Both the position numbers and the translations under genes were made by a program. From Cerasibacillus quisquiliarum (lineage in GTDB: Bacteria; Bacillota; Bacilli; Bacillales; Amphibacillaceae), in assembly GCF_014202495.1 (NCBI RefSeq), contig NZ_JACHHA010000001.1:471259-535258 (forward strand): a stretch of 64,000 nt of DNA, given 5' to 3'. Below, one piece after another: positions 1 through 8,701 of the stretch. The notes under the pieces were generated by a model that ran no database searches, was not told where the DNA came from, and saw only the letters and a list, made by a program, of their open reading frames with translations. Within the stretch, counting starts at the first letter, position 1. Every line of letters begins with the position of its first letter.

Positions 1-330
1 GAGACTCCACGTTGTCGTTTCAATGCATAGTCTCGTACTGTATTTCTCCTATGAGAGTCCACGTTGTCGTTTCAACGTACAGTCTCGTACTGTATTTTTC
101 TTATGAGAGTCCACGTTGTCGTTTCAATGCATAGTCTCGTACTGTATTTTTCTTATGAGAGTCCACGTTATCGTTTCAACGTACAGTCTCGTACTGTATT
201 TTTCTTATGAGAGTCCACGTTGTCGCTTCAATGCATAGTCTCGTTTATAATATCATCATCGAGAGGCTGTATTGCCGGTTCAATGAATAGTCTAGTCATC
301 CATTTCCTTCCTGAGAGGTCGCGTTTCAGT
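1..330. repeat. Tandem array of 52-bp repeats
   Basis: Direct repeats start at 1, 53, 105, 157, 209, 261 and about 313, an exact 52-base period. Each begins GAGAGTCCACGTTG, continues TCGTTTCAA, and ends TCTTAT. Units 1-4 are nearly identical apart from a patterned exchange in the middle: odd units read ATGCATAG and units 2 and 4 read ACGTACAG, giving a 104-base higher-order period. Units 5-7 decay progressively. GAGA..CGTTG near the unit start can pair with CAACG..TCTC, so each unit can form a hairpin; the alternating changes are all transitions compatible with G-U pairs. The array is cut by the left edge. No credible coding frame is present. Confidence 0.9.
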
Positions 331-513
331 TATCCCATCAAGCCTGACCCTCACTTCTACGTAAATAAAAACGATAAAAGTAATGGAACGGCAAATATCC
401 AACAACCCCACCTAACTTGGTGGGAAAACCACAAGAAAAAGTGAACAACATTCAGTTTTATTAGTGGATGAAGACTTGAATATAGTGAGGAGTTTTTTTA
501 ACCCTTTCCCCCA
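331..513. other. Non-coding stretch with a small hairpin
   Basis: No convincing gene is seen between the repeat array and the first CDS. A 7-bp hairpin, CCCACC..GGTGGG, lies near 407-425. It lacks a clear T-run on either strand, so its role as a terminator is doubtful. Confidence 0.4.
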
Positions 514-900
514 CTATTTTTCCAAATTCCTGAAGTCTGCTTCCTTAAAGGAACGTATCATCCCCCAAAATATAAAGCGATATACAAACCCAATAAGAAA
601 AAACATATAAATATATTCAAAAGGAGTGAAAGGCTCATAATCAATTAAATAAGAATTTAAAAAAACTAGAAATAGAGATAAATACTCTATTAAAGAATTT
701 TTAAATCCATTTTCTTCATACATGTGCTTCGTTTTTTTTATGTTAAAAACATCTTTTATTCCTTCACCGTTAGTCATTTCTTTAAGCATACCTTTGATAA
801 AGCATAGGCCGATTAAATAAATTCCCAAAGCAAGCACATAGTCTATGTTCAAAATCTGCGTTATTAAACAATAAATTACAGTGAATAAAAGAAAATACAT
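514..900 (-). CDS. Hypothetical membrane protein (128 aa)
   Basis: I do not recognise this protein. It has a very hydrophobic N-terminal segment (about residues 1-40), a charged middle around residues 42-68, and two further hydrophobic stretches (about 69-88 and 94-114). It is therefore probably a small integral membrane protein with three or four passes. A good Shine-Dalgarno sequence, AAGGGGGAA, precedes the ATG, which supports a real gene. It stands alone between the repeat array and the frameshifted secreted-peptide gene. An immunity or accessory role for the neighbouring peptide is possible but unsupported by any motif. Confidence 0.6.
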   Translation of the reverse strand: MYFLLFTVIYCLITQILNIDYVLALGIYLIGLCFIKGMLKEMTNGEGIKDVFNIKKTKHMYEENGFKNSLIEYLSLFLVFLNSYLIDYEPFTPFEYIYMFFLIGFVYRFIFWGMIRSFKEADFRNLEK

Positions 901-998
901 TTTTTACTATTTCCCCCTTGTTTATTCTTGGTATTTACTAGTATATTGTAAATCAAACATCATGTATACGCTTCCAATAAAAGATCAGGAGGGTTCAT

Positions 999-1321
999 GT
1001 GTTAAAAAGGTTCTTTACTCTATTAATTGTTGTCGCTAGGTTACTTTGGCTTTTTCTACTTCAGTAAGCGCTAACGGAATTAGCTACGGTAAAAAGGAAG
1101 ATTCTATTGATTGGGATGCTGATTCGAAAATTCTGGTTGTTAATCCCGATGCTATCGTAGTAGACAAAGAACAGATTGAATTGGCAGAAAATCTATCAAA
1201 ATTCTTTGAAGAAGACGCAAATGGAAATGTTGAATTTACTGCCGACAAAGAAATACTTGTGGAACTGGGAATTTCAGAAAGTGATGCTGAGATAATGACT
1301 TCAATATGGGCAGGCCAATAG
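999..1321 (+). pseudogene. Small secreted protein, frameshifted in the signal peptide
   Basis: A strong Shine-Dalgarno sequence (CAGGAGGG, 987-994) precedes GTG at 999. That frame gives a typical signal-peptide start (MLKRFFTLLIVVA) but hits TAA at 1065. The downstream frame, open from 1046 to 1321, begins with the missing end of the signal peptide (LAFSTSVSAN) and continues as an acidic domain of about 80 residues. Adding one T in the CTTTGG run near 1045 fuses both into a protein of about 107 aa with an A-x-A type cleavage site. Either the gene is inactivated or the read has a one-base error. The mature part has no motif I recognise and no cysteines. Confidence 0.6.
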
Positions 1322-1455
1322 ATACCATCAAATTTAAAAGTAAAATGATTGATAATTTCTCCGGCAGGCAAATGTTTAAATAAAATGAGCTTTGTTAAAA
1401 TGAGTAAATAGAGACAAAAGGCTATTATTAATCCTGTTCTGACAACAACTCGCAT
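1320..1455 (-). pseudogene. Truncated VanZ-like N-terminal fragment
   Basis: On the minus strand, ATG at 1455 follows the ribosome-binding site AGGTGGGG. The first roughly 45 residues contain a membrane segment and a stretch, LTKLILFKHLPAGEIINHF, that resembles the start of VanZ-family membrane proteins. The reading frame then runs antisense through the secreted-peptide gene, where its sequence stops looking like a protein. I infer that only the 5' end of a VanZ-type gene survives. VanZ homologues are usually 150-200 aa with several membrane passes. Family assignment is tentative. Confidence 0.4.
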
Positions 1456-1498
1456 AATTCCCCACCTATCTTAGATATAGTTGTAACGTATCTACTAA

Positions 1499-3991
1499 TT
1501 ATGAACCATATTTATTTTGTATACTATAAAGATGTGACATGTTCAATTTCTTCATCATTACGAAACAAAGACCTGCTGTGGAAATCCCCAATATGATAAA
1601 TAAACGGATATCAAGATAAATAGCGTCTATAATCGATTGAACAGGTGCTGGTGTGATGATTAGGAGTAAAGTAATTAATCCTGTTGCTAAGAATAACGAG
1701 AGAATATAATAGACAAGTAATTCCGTTAAAAAGATTTTAATAATATCTTGAGTAGTCCCTCCTAGAGATTTGTAAATAAGAAGCTCTCTTTCACGTTGAT
1801 AAAACTTCATTAAAAAGACTATAAATATAATCGTTCCCACAAATAACCCCAATATGATAAATAACAGAATGCCAAGTCGGCTTATAAATCTAGCTTGGTC
1901 TTTGCTTTTTTCAATAAATGCCTCTTTAATGTAGTATAAGTTATCTGGATACATAGCTGCTAAAGTTGCCAACTTATTTTCTAGTTGTTTAATTTCATTT
2001 ATATTAGCTTGCGCATCTCGGTAAATTTCCAGGTTTCTATAACCAGGGAAGATATCATATTTTTGCATGGTGTTCTCATGAATCATAATGATTATGTTAG
2101 AAAATGCTTCTTTTGTTATTGGGTGAACGATCGTTTTCTTTACGGATTCTAAAACTTGTAAATCCCACTGCTTATACTCTAATTCATTATTGAGATTTTC
2201 AATTCTCCCAATGGATAATGTATCAGGTTGATCGAACCGAATTGTTTCATCTGGAATGATAAGTATCATAGATAGAGAATCTTGCAATTTATGATATGTG
2301 CGCTCACTAAATTTGAGTTGAGAATTAAAAAGTGACCAATTGTTATCATTTAAAACGACATAATGAATATTAGATAAAGGAACATAGTCGAGCGGCATGT
2401 CTAACTCTAATAGATCATGTTCTGTAAAAACAACACCCGAATCTTCCACATCTTCGTGAAAACGATTAATGATTGGTGCGTTTAATGAATCGTCTTTTAA
2501 CAACAAGCTCGTTCCAAGTGTTTTCGGTTCTTTATCCATGAAGGCTACTGCTTCATTTTCTATTTCATCTACTAAATGACTAGGAATATATTCTGGTGTG
2601 AAAAAGATTTCAAATTGCTGTAAATGCACAAATGCATCTGACCTTTTGGAACTAAAAATATAATCGGCCATTTTTTCATCCGTTTCATATAATGTTTCAT
2701 TTGCTATAAGCTCACTTAAAAATATTAACACGAGTAAACTTGTCAACAGCCCGATGATTAAGAAAAACGATTTCAACGAATGGAATAGATTTAAATAAAA
2801 TAATTTCCATTTCACATGCCAATTCTTTATCCACAGTTCTATAAACACAGGTAAATGTCGAATGTTATCCCTTGAAGTTGAATATGTAAGATGACAAACA
2901 ATTAATATTAAACATCCCATTAATAAAATCGCTATTAGGGTGATTGTCATAAGTAAAAGCATATTTAATTTAGGTAAAATATTAAAGATATAGACAGACA
3001 TGATATGGATAAGAAACATGAAAAAAGCACTTATGGATACAATAATTAAACCTTGAAAGAAAGCCAATTTATAGATATGCCATGGTGTAAAACCTAAATT
3101 TGAAAAAAGATTAAAATGACTGCGAAATCGTATTGAATAATAGAATGAAAAAATGTATGTGAAGACAATCAAAGCAGTTATTGTGATTACTGATAAAAAT
3201 AGTGTTGTTAAGACATAAACCTGATTGACTTGCTTTAAATGATCATCATATAAATTTGTATTAATGACAATTGCGTCATAATCCAATTCCTGCAAATTAT
3301 TATGTTTAAAAAAAGTATCAATTGTATCAAAGTCGAGAGTAAGTGACTCTTTTCTGTCTTTGATTAATATCATATGTTGTTGAATATCTGGGAAGGGTTG
3401 TGTAAAATCACGAGTCAAAATGATATTTGGAAATGTATTTTTCCCTTTATCAATTATCGTTGAACTAGACCAAATACCGGAATAGTTTTTAACAATCCCA
3501 ACGACAGTAAACGCCTCTCCCTCTATATTGAATGTGAAAGGAAGCTTGATGTCAGTTTGCTTGGACCCTTTAGCAAGGTGTTTAATAGTAAATTCTTCGA
3601 CTAGGACTTCATAATCTGACTCTGGCATTCTTCCACGGAGGAGATTCATTTGAGTCAAAGCGTGCTCGTCCATCCACCCGATTGTGAAATCCAAATCTTG
3701 ATCATTGTTTAAGAGACCGAATGTATATATATTTCCAGAAATGCGGAAATGTCCAGTTTCCCTTAGTGCATTTTCTCCAGTCATGGGTTCATCGGAATTT
3801 ACAATTAAAGTGTGGTCACCATATGTTTGATAAGCGGCTAATTTTGCTTGATCCACATATTGATGCAATATCCCAACGGCAATCGTTATAAATACGAGTA
3901 TAAATGTTAGAGCGCTAACAATTGACCAGAAAATTTTTTTATCATTCCATAATAATTTCCATGCGTAAGATAATAGTTTTACCGATTTCAT
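1499..3991 (-). CDS. ABC transporter permease, FtsX/MacB type (830 aa)
   Basis: Large membrane subunit of a MacB/LolCE-type ABC transporter. Residues about 18-42 form the first membrane segment, followed by an extracytoplasmic domain to about 255. Three or four membrane segments follow (about 258-425), then a second large external domain (about 430-690), and a final FtsX-like block of three helices (about 695-815). Such proteins do not move substrate through a channel; they transmit ATP-driven movement to extracytoplasmic steps, often in export of, or resistance to, peptides. The gene lies 15 bp downstream of its ATPase in the same orientation, so they form a pair. No two-component system is adjacent, unlike BceAB modules. 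Proximity to a small secreted protein suggests a link, as inference only. Confidence 0.85.
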   Translation of the reverse strand: MKSVKLLSYAWKLLWNDKKIFWSIVSALTFILVFITIAVGILHQYVDQAKLAAYQTYGDHTLIVNSDEPMTGENALRETGHFRISGNIYTFGLLNNDQDLDFTIGWMDEHALTQMNLLRGRMPESDYEVLVEEFTIKHLAKGSKQTDIKLPFTFNIEGEAFTVVGIVKNYSGIWSSSTIIDKGKNTFPNIILTRDFTQPFPDIQQHMILIKDRKESLTLDFDTIDTFFKHNNLQELDYDAIVINTNLYDDHLKQVNQVYVLTTLFLSVITITALIVFTYIFSFYYSIRFRSHFNLFSNLGFTPWHIYKLAFFQGLIIVSISAFFMFLIHIMSVYIFNILPKLNMLLLMTITLIAILLMGCLILIVCHLTYSTSRDNIRHLPVFIELWIKNWHVKWKLFYLNLFHSLKSFFLIIGLLTSLLVLIFLSELIANETLYETDEKMADYIFSSKRSDAFVHLQQFEIFFTPEYIPSHLVDEIENEAVAFMDKEPKTLGTSLLLKDDSLNAPIINRFHEDVEDSGVVFTEHDLLELDMPLDYVPLSNIHYVVLNDNNWSLFNSQLKFSERTYHKLQDSLSMILIIPDETIRFDQPDTLSIGRIENLNNELEYKQWDLQVLESVKKTIVHPITKEAFSNIIIMIHENTMQKYDIFPGYRNLEIYRDAQANINEIKQLENKLATLAAMYPDNLYYIKEAFIEKSKDQARFISRLGILLFIILGLFVGTIIFIVFLMKFYQRERELLIYKSLGGTTQDIIKIFLTELLVYYILSLFLATGLITLLLIITPAPVQSIIDAIYLDIRLFIILGISTAGLCFVMMKKLNMSHLYSIQNKYGS

Positions 3992-4006
3992 TGTTTACCC
4001 TTCATT

Positions 4007-4657
4007 CTATACGAGTTTTCCATCCTTTAGTATAAATAGATGATCCGGATTTTTAATTAATTGTTTATCATGTGTGACAACGAGTAATGTCGTTTGATTT
4101 TTTTTACAAAGACGAGTTAATAATTCAATTACCCTTAATGAATTCTCAGAGTCCAAATTACCTGTAGGTTCATCCGCAAAAATGACTTTTGGATTGTGGA
4201 TCATTGCCCTTGCGATGGCCACTCTTTGTTGTTGCCCACCAGATAATTCACTAGGAAAAGAACGCATATAATGATAAATCTCTAAATCTTTTAGTAGTTG
4301 ATAAACGGCTTGTTCATTTACTTTTTGATTTGTAATATGTAGTGGCATGATGATATTATCATACACCGTCAATTCATAAATGAGTTGAAAGGATTGGAAT
4401 ACATAACCAAAATATTTTCCGCGGAACTGTGCTTTTTCTTTTTCTGATAACCTATAATAATCTTTATTCATCATATAAACAGTACCAGTACTTGGTTCAA
4501 TCAACCCACTTAATATATTTAACAGTGTTGATTTTCCAGACCCACTTTTACCCATAATAACGTTAATTGAACCTTCATCAATAACGATATTTGTATTTTT
4601 TAGTGCTGCTGTTCTAGAATTGTGATACGTTTTGGATATTTCGATGGCTGAAATCAT
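4007..4657 (-). CDS. ABC transporter ATP-binding protein, LolD/MacB type (216 aa)
   Basis: Cytoplasmic ATPase paired with the large FtsX-type permease downstream. Walker A GKSGSGKST is at residues 36-44, the Q-loop is in VFQSFQL, the ABC signature LSGGQQQRV is near 138, Walker B (VIFADEPTGNLD) is near 158, and the H-loop is in VTHD. The DEPTGNLD wording is typical of the MacB/LolD/FtsE group. Length is normal. The ATG at 4657 is preceded by AGGAGTGTC. The gene begins the two-gene operon. The substrate cannot be read from the sequence. Confidence 0.9.
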   Translation of the reverse strand: MISAIEISKTYHNSRTAALKNTNIVIDEGSINVIMGKSGSGKSTLLNILSGLIEPSTGTVYMMNKDYYRLSEKEKAQFRGKYFGYVFQSFQLIYELTVYDNIIMPLHITNQKVNEQAVYQLLKDLEIYHYMRSFPSELSGGQQQRVAIARAMIHNPKVIFADEPTGNLDSENSLRVIELLTRLCKKNQTTLLVVTHDKQLIKNPDHLFILKDGKLV

Positions 4658-4947
4658 ATGATGACACTCCTGAAATTTTAAAATTTAAATTAAGGGATTC
4701 ATAACAATTATTAAAAAAACTTTTTATAAATTTTACCATTATTTCGAATACCTATCAATAAACTAAAGGAGCAGGTGTAGTAACGTAAATTCTATATATT
4801 GCTTATTTCTAGATTGTTCTTCTATCATCCATTTCAACGTAAAACAACGACATACAGACAATTAACAATCCTAAAACCAACATACTTCAATCCCACCCCA
4901 GAACATGCTAAGATGAAAACAAATGTTAAATAATAGGAGGGCTTTTC

Positions 4948-5298
4948 ATGAAGTTATATTGTTATCCGAATTGTGGTACATGCAAAAAAGCTGTGAAGTG
5001 GCTTGATGAGCAAGGAATCAAATATGAGTATATACATATTGTAGAAAATCCACCGACAAAAGAAGAAATATTAGATTTTATGGATAAAAGCGGTCTGCCG
5101 CCACGTCGATTCTTTAATACGAGTGGGAAAAAATATCGCGAACTTAATATGAAGGATAAAATTAAAGATATGACGAAAGAGGAAATGGCTGAACAATTAG
5201 CTCAAGAAGGGATGCTCATTAAAAGACCGATTGCGACAGATGGTGAACGTGTTACAGTTGGTTTTAAAGAGGATGCATATGCTGAAACTTGGAGTTAA
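4948..5298 (+). CDS. ArsC/Spx-family thioredoxin-fold protein (YusI-like)
   Basis: Member of the ArsC/Spx thioredoxin-fold family, 116 aa. The redox motif CGTC is at residues 9-12 (YPNCGTCKKA) and the C-terminal family motif LIKRPIATDG is near 92-101. The intact CxxC and lack of a partner RNA-polymerase-binding signature argue for a YusI/YffB-like enzyme rather than Spx itself. A strong Shine-Dalgarno sequence (AGGAGGGC) supports the ATG. It lies upstream of gcvH, the same pairing as yusI-yusH in Bacillus subtilis. The physiological substrate is unknown, and arsenate reduction is not established for this subgroup. Confidence 0.85.
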   Translation: MKLYCYPNCGTCKKAVKWLDEQGIKYEYIHIVENPPTKEEILDFMDKSGLPPRRFFNTSGKKYRELNMKDKIKDMTKEEMAEQLAQEGMLIKRPIATDGERVTVGFKEDAYAETWS

Positions 5299-5411
5299 TG
5301 TTCTAGGCATCTTATGATAAAATAAAAACAAGCAATGATTTACTGGCAAATTTTTCTGTAAACTTGTATATTTAAGTATGAAGCCGCAATGATTGAATGG
5401 AGGGAATTGGA

Positions 5412-5795
5412 ATGGATTTTCCAAAAGAACTATTATACTCTGAAGAACATGAATGGGTTAAAAAAGAAGATGGCAAAGTGCGAATTGGGATAACTGATTT
5501 TGCACAAGATGAATTAGGTGACATCGTATTCGTTGAGTTACCTGAAGTTGGCGAGGAAGTTGAAGCAGATGAACCTTTCGGTAGTGTCGAGTCCGTTAAA
5601 ACGGTATCCGAACTTTATGCTCCAGTAAGTGGTAAAGTCGTTGAAGTAAACGAAGATCTTGAGGATAGCCCTGAGTTTGTAAACGAATCACCATATGAAA
5701 AAGCGTGGATGATCGTTGTTGAAGTTTCTGATGAATCAGAATTAGATAAACTCATGTCTAGTGATGAATATAAAGCAATGGTAGAAGAAGACTAA
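5412..5795 (+). CDS. gcvH: Glycine cleavage system H protein
   Basis: Lipoyl carrier that shuttles the aminomethyl group between the P, T and L proteins of glycine cleavage; in Bacillus it is also a relay for lipoyl transfer. The lipoylated lysine is K63 in ESVKTVSEL. Length (127 aa) is normal. I chose ATG at 5412, not the in-frame ATG at 5397, because GGAGGGA lies just before it and the protein then starts in the usual way ([15 protein letters not shown]). The genes for the other cleavage proteins are not in this window. A terminator follows at 5814. Confidence 0.95.
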   Translation: MDFPKELLYSEEHEWVKKEDGKVRIGITDFAQDELGDIVFVELPEVGEEVEADEPFGSVESVKTVSELYAPVSGKVVEVNEDLEDSPEFVNESPYEKAWMIVVEVSDESELDKLMSSDEYKAMVEED

Positions 5796-5813
5796 GTGTA
5801 TATGAAGTTTACA

Positions 5814-5857
5814 AGGAGGTTGGTCGTTTTGCTGTGAACGATACAACCTTTTTTTCG
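5814..5857 (+). terminator. Intrinsic terminator after gcvH
   Basis: GAGGTTGGTCGT pairs with ACGATACAACCT (one small bulge) and is followed directly by TTTTTTT. Confidence 0.7.
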
Positions 5858-5953
5858 TTTATTGCTTAATCAGTAGATTTAAGTTGTGAGCTGAAAAGAT
5901 TATTAAATCAAATATGCATATTTAAAAACATTTGACATTGCGAGGTGTATAAC

Positions 5954-6295
5954 ATGCTTCCTAAAGTGATAATTGTTGAAGGATTAACAGATAAACAGCA
6001 AATAAAAAAAGTCATAACGGAAGATGTTACCATCATTTGTACAAACGGAACACTCGGAATTGAACGCTTTGATAACATGTTAGAAACGTATCAACTGGAT
6101 GATCGTGATGTATATATAATGGCAGATGAAGATAGAGCAGGATGGAAATTACGCAAGCAGTTGAAGCGAGAGCTACCCCATGCTGAACATATTTATATCC
6201 ATCCAGATTATAAAGAGGTCGCTACAACACCGTTACATGAAATAGCTCATGCCTTAGTGAGTAAAAACATTGAAGTGAACCCTATTTTTCTGTAA
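5954..6295 (+). CDS. Small Toprim-domain protein (YusF-like)
   Basis: Stand-alone Toprim domain of 113 aa. The conserved glutamate is in VIIVEGLTDK near the N-terminus and the acidic metal-binding motif is ADEDRAG around residues 57-63. Toprim domains bind Mg2+ and catalyse phosphodiester chemistry in primases, topoisomerases and nucleases such as RNase M5. What this short protein acts on is not known. ATG at 5954 is preferred over GTG at 5945 because GAGGTG (5942-5947) is then correctly spaced. Order gcvH-yusF-yusE-met matches B. subtilis, although no yusG is present here. Confidence 0.85.
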   Translation: MLPKVIIVEGLTDKQQIKKVITEDVTIICTNGTLGIERFDNMLETYQLDDRDVYIMADEDRAGWKLRKQLKRELPHAEHIYIHPDYKEVATTPLHEIAHALVSKNIEVNPIFL

Positions 6296-6317
6296 GCTTA
6301 AAAATTAGGGTGATTAA

Positions 6318-6632
6318 ATGATAAAAATAACGGAAAACCAACTTGAAGCAGAAGAAATATTACTATATATACATAGCCCATTTTGTGGAACGTGTCACGT
6401 TGCCCGTCAAATGCTTGAACAAATTGAAGGGATTCATAAACAAGATATATTCTATGAAATGAACGCATCCCTTTATCCTCAATTTATGCAAGATAATGAA
6501 GTTGAGAGTGTACCATGTCTATTTATCAAAAAAAATAATGAAGTAAAAGAAAAAGTCTATGCTTTTCATTCAATAGGGAATATATACCAATATTTATATC
6601 AATATAAACCAGAATTATTTCAACAAGATTAA
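6318..6632 (+). CDS. Thioredoxin-like protein (YusE-like)
   Basis: Thioredoxin-fold protein of 104 aa with active site CGTC in SPFCGTCHVA (near residues 22-31) and the cis-proline context ESVPCLFI near 64-71. An extra cysteine directly follows the cis-proline. It has no signal peptide, so it acts in the cytoplasm as a disulfide reductase or similar. It follows the Toprim gene by 22 bp and probably shares its transcript. The partner protein is unknown. Confidence 0.85.
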   Translation: MIKITENQLEAEEILLYIHSPFCGTCHVARQMLEQIEGIHKQDIFYEMNASLYPQFMQDNEVESVPCLFIKKNNEVKEKVYAFHSIGNIYQYLYQYKPELFQQD

Positions 6633-6667
6633 TAATAAGAAGATATAGCACAATAAATATAAATGAG

Positions 6668-6696
6668 TTGACATTTATGATTAAAATGCGTATCAT
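6668..6696 (+). promoter_or_regulatory. Sigma-A-type promoter of the met operon
   Basis: TTGACA (6668-6673) and TATCAT (6691-6696) are separated by 17 bp, directly upstream of the SAM riboswitch. Confidence 0.75.
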
Positions 6697-6728
6697 TGCA
6701 TTTATTAGGAAAAAGCATAAAAATGAAA

Positions 6729-6839
6729 TCTCTTATCAAGAGCGGTGGAGGGACAGGCCCGTAGAAACCGCGGCAACCTTTAGGATATTCCTAAAACGGT
6801 GCTAATTCCTGCAAAGCCATGCTTTGGAAGATGAGAGAA
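6729..6839 (+). promoter_or_regulatory. SAM-I riboswitch (S-box)
   Basis: The leader carries the S-box signature: CTTATCAAGAG, then GGTGGAGGGACAGGCCC, GAAACCGCGGCAACC, and the closing strand GATGAGAG. In this class, bound S-adenosylmethionine favours the terminator and shuts off methionine uptake. The position before metNPQ agrees with that role. Confidence 0.95.
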
Positions 6840-6855
6840 CGAAGATGAATGATAT

Positions 6856-6891
6856 CGTCTTTCTGTTCTCTAGAGCAGGAAGACGTTTTTG
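6856..6891 (+). terminator. Riboswitch-controlled terminator
   Basis: CGTCTTTCTG pairs with CAGGAAGACG and is followed by TTTTTG. It is the expression platform of the S-box, between the aptamer and metN. Confidence 0.9.
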
Positions 6892-6924
6892 TTTATATGA
6901 CATTAAGTGATAGGAGGGCATAGA

Positions 6925-7950
6925 GTGATTTCAATAAAAGAACTCCGCAAAGAATTTACTGTTGAGGATAAAAAGATTGTTGCAGTCGATGATGTGACAT
7001 TAGATATAAAAAGAGGCGAAATCTTCGGAGTCATTGGCTATAGTGGAGCAGGGAAAAGTACATTTATTCGCTTGTTAAATGGTTTAGAACAACCAACAAG
7101 TGGTGAAGTGTTTATTAATGGTAAAAGATTTTCCCATATGAAAGGTGAGAGTTTACGTCAGGCACGTCAAAAAGTGAGCATGATTTTTCAGCATTTCAAT
7201 TTACTTTGGTCGAGAACGGTTGAAGAAAACATTGCTTTTCCATTAGAAATTGCAGGTGTATCAAAAGAAGAAAGATATGATCGCGTTCAAAATCTAATTG
7301 AACTTGTCGGCTTACAAGGACGTGAAAAAGCTTATCCAAGTCAACTATCGGGAGGACAAAAACAACGGGTCGGTATCGCTAGAGCATTAGCGAATGAACC
7401 AGATGTGTTACTCGGTGATGAGGCAACAAGTGCACTTGATCCTGAGACAACGGATGCTATTTTAGATTTACTCGTAGATATTAATGAACGTTTAGGTATT
7501 ACAATTGTTTTAATTACCCATGAAATGCACGTCATTCAAAAAATTTGTCATCGTGTTGCAGTCATGGAAGCAGGAAGGATTGTTGAAATGGGTAAAGTGC
7601 TAGATGTGTTTCAAAATCCACAACAATCTGTTACGAAACGTTTTGTATCACAATTAACAGGTGTTAAAGATACTTTACCGACATTAGAGATGCTTTTTGA
7701 CAATTATCCGAGTGGTTCGCTCATTCAGCTCACTTTTGTTGGTAAAAAAACAGAAGAGCCGATATTAACGGAGCTGATTCGAAACTTTCAAGTATCGGCA
7801 AGTGTCGTCCACGGACATATTAACGAAACGAAAGACGGTCCATATGGCACATTAATCGTTCATATCGACGGTGCAGAAAGTCAAATTCATGAAGCATTGC
7901 AATTTTTGCAATCAATTGATGTGAAAGCAGAGGTTTTAAGCAATGAATGA
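6925..7950 (+). CDS. metN: Methionine ABC transporter, ATP-binding protein
   Basis: ATPase of the methionine importer. Walker A GYSGAGKST is near residues 39-47, the signature is LSGGQKQRVGIARA, and Walker B is LLGDEATSALD. The last roughly 75 residues form the NIL domain that senses internal methionine and inhibits transport. The GTG at 6925 is chosen because AGGAGGG (6912-6918) is well placed before it; the in-frame GTG at 6907 lies upstream of that site. The resulting 341 aa is the usual MetN length. It overlaps metI by 8 bp. Confidence 0.95.
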   Translation: MISIKELRKEFTVEDKKIVAVDDVTLDIKRGEIFGVIGYSGAGKSTFIRLLNGLEQPTSGEVFINGKRFSHMKGESLRQARQKVSMIFQHFNLLWSRTVEENIAFPLEIAGVSKEERYDRVQNLIELVGLQGREKAYPSQLSGGQKQRVGIARALANEPDVLLGDEATSALDPETTDAILDLLVDINERLGITIVLITHEMHVIQKICHRVAVMEAGRIVEMGKVLDVFQNPQQSVTKRFVSQLTGVKDTLPTLEMLFDNYPSGSLIQLTFVGKKTEEPILTELIRNFQVSASVVHGHINETKDGPYGTLIVHIDGAESQIHEALQFLQSIDVKAEVLSNE

Positions 7951-8644
7951 GCAGACATCGAATGAAACAACGTCATTTATTGAACAGATTTTTCCAAATG
8001 TAGATTGGGGACAAATGTGGGAGGCAACATATGAGACACTTTATATGACCGCATTGTCAACGGTATTTACCTTTATATTCGGTTTGGTGATAGGCCTTCT
8101 TCTGTTTTTAACAGCGCCACATAATTTATGGGCCAATCGCATCGTTCATTTTTTAACTGGAGCTTTCGTAAACATATTTCGTTCGATACCTTTTATTATT
8201 TTAATCATTTTACTCATTCCATTTACGAAGCTCATCTTCGGATCCATTCGTGGAGCAAACGCAGCTCTTCCTGCATTAATTATCGGAGCGGCTCCGTTTT
8301 ATGCGCGAATGGTGTTAATTGCTTTACGCGAGATTGATAAAGGAGTTATAGAAGCAGCGAAATCAATGGGAGCTAAAACAAGCACCATCATTTGGAAAGT
8401 GCTTATCCCAGAATCACGTCCAGCATTAATTTCAGGCATCACTGTCACTTCTGTCGCACTTGTTGGCTATACAGCGATGGCTGGAGTGATCGGTGCAGGA
8501 GGGTTAGGTCATTTAGCCTTTTTATACGGGTTTCAACGCAATCGGCCGGATGTGACATTAGTTGCTACAATTATTATCTTATTCATTGTTTTTTTCATTC
8601 AGTGGCTTGGTGATACGATTTCGGCAAAAGTTGATAAACGTTAA
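7943..8644 (+). CDS. metI: Methionine ABC transporter, permease
   Basis: Membrane component (metP in B. subtilis naming), 233 aa, with about five membrane segments. The cytoplasmic coupling motif of ABC importers is visible in EAAKSMGAKTSTIIWKVLIP. The gene starts inside the end of metN, so the two are translationally coupled. It works with MetN and the MetQ lipoprotein to import methionine. Confidence 0.95.
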   Translation: MNEQTSNETTSFIEQIFPNVDWGQMWEATYETLYMTALSTVFTFIFGLVIGLLLFLTAPHNLWANRIVHFLTGAFVNIFRSIPFIILIILLIPFTKLIFGSIRGANAALPALIIGAAPFYARMVLIALREIDKGVIEAAKSMGAKTSTIIWKVLIPESRPALISGITVTSVALVGYTAMAGVIGAGGLGHLAFLYGFQRNRPDVTLVATIIILFIVFFIQWLGDTISAKVDKR

Positions 8645-8701
8645 CATACTAGTTCATCTAGTTCCCATATATAAATAATAAAATAATAGGAGAGATCATA
8701 C

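Noticed and set aside
1-330. CRISPR array
   Set aside because: Units are 52 bp and abut directly; there are no unique spacers and no cas genes.
407-425. Intrinsic terminator
   Set aside because: The stem is short and neither strand has a T-run after it.
220-444. 74-codon ORF across the end of the repeat array
   Set aside because: It has no ribosome-binding site and is built mainly from decaying repeat units.
1084-1455. 123-codon minus-strand gene
   Set aside because: Only the first roughly 45 codons look like protein (VanZ-like); the rest is antisense to the secreted-peptide gene.
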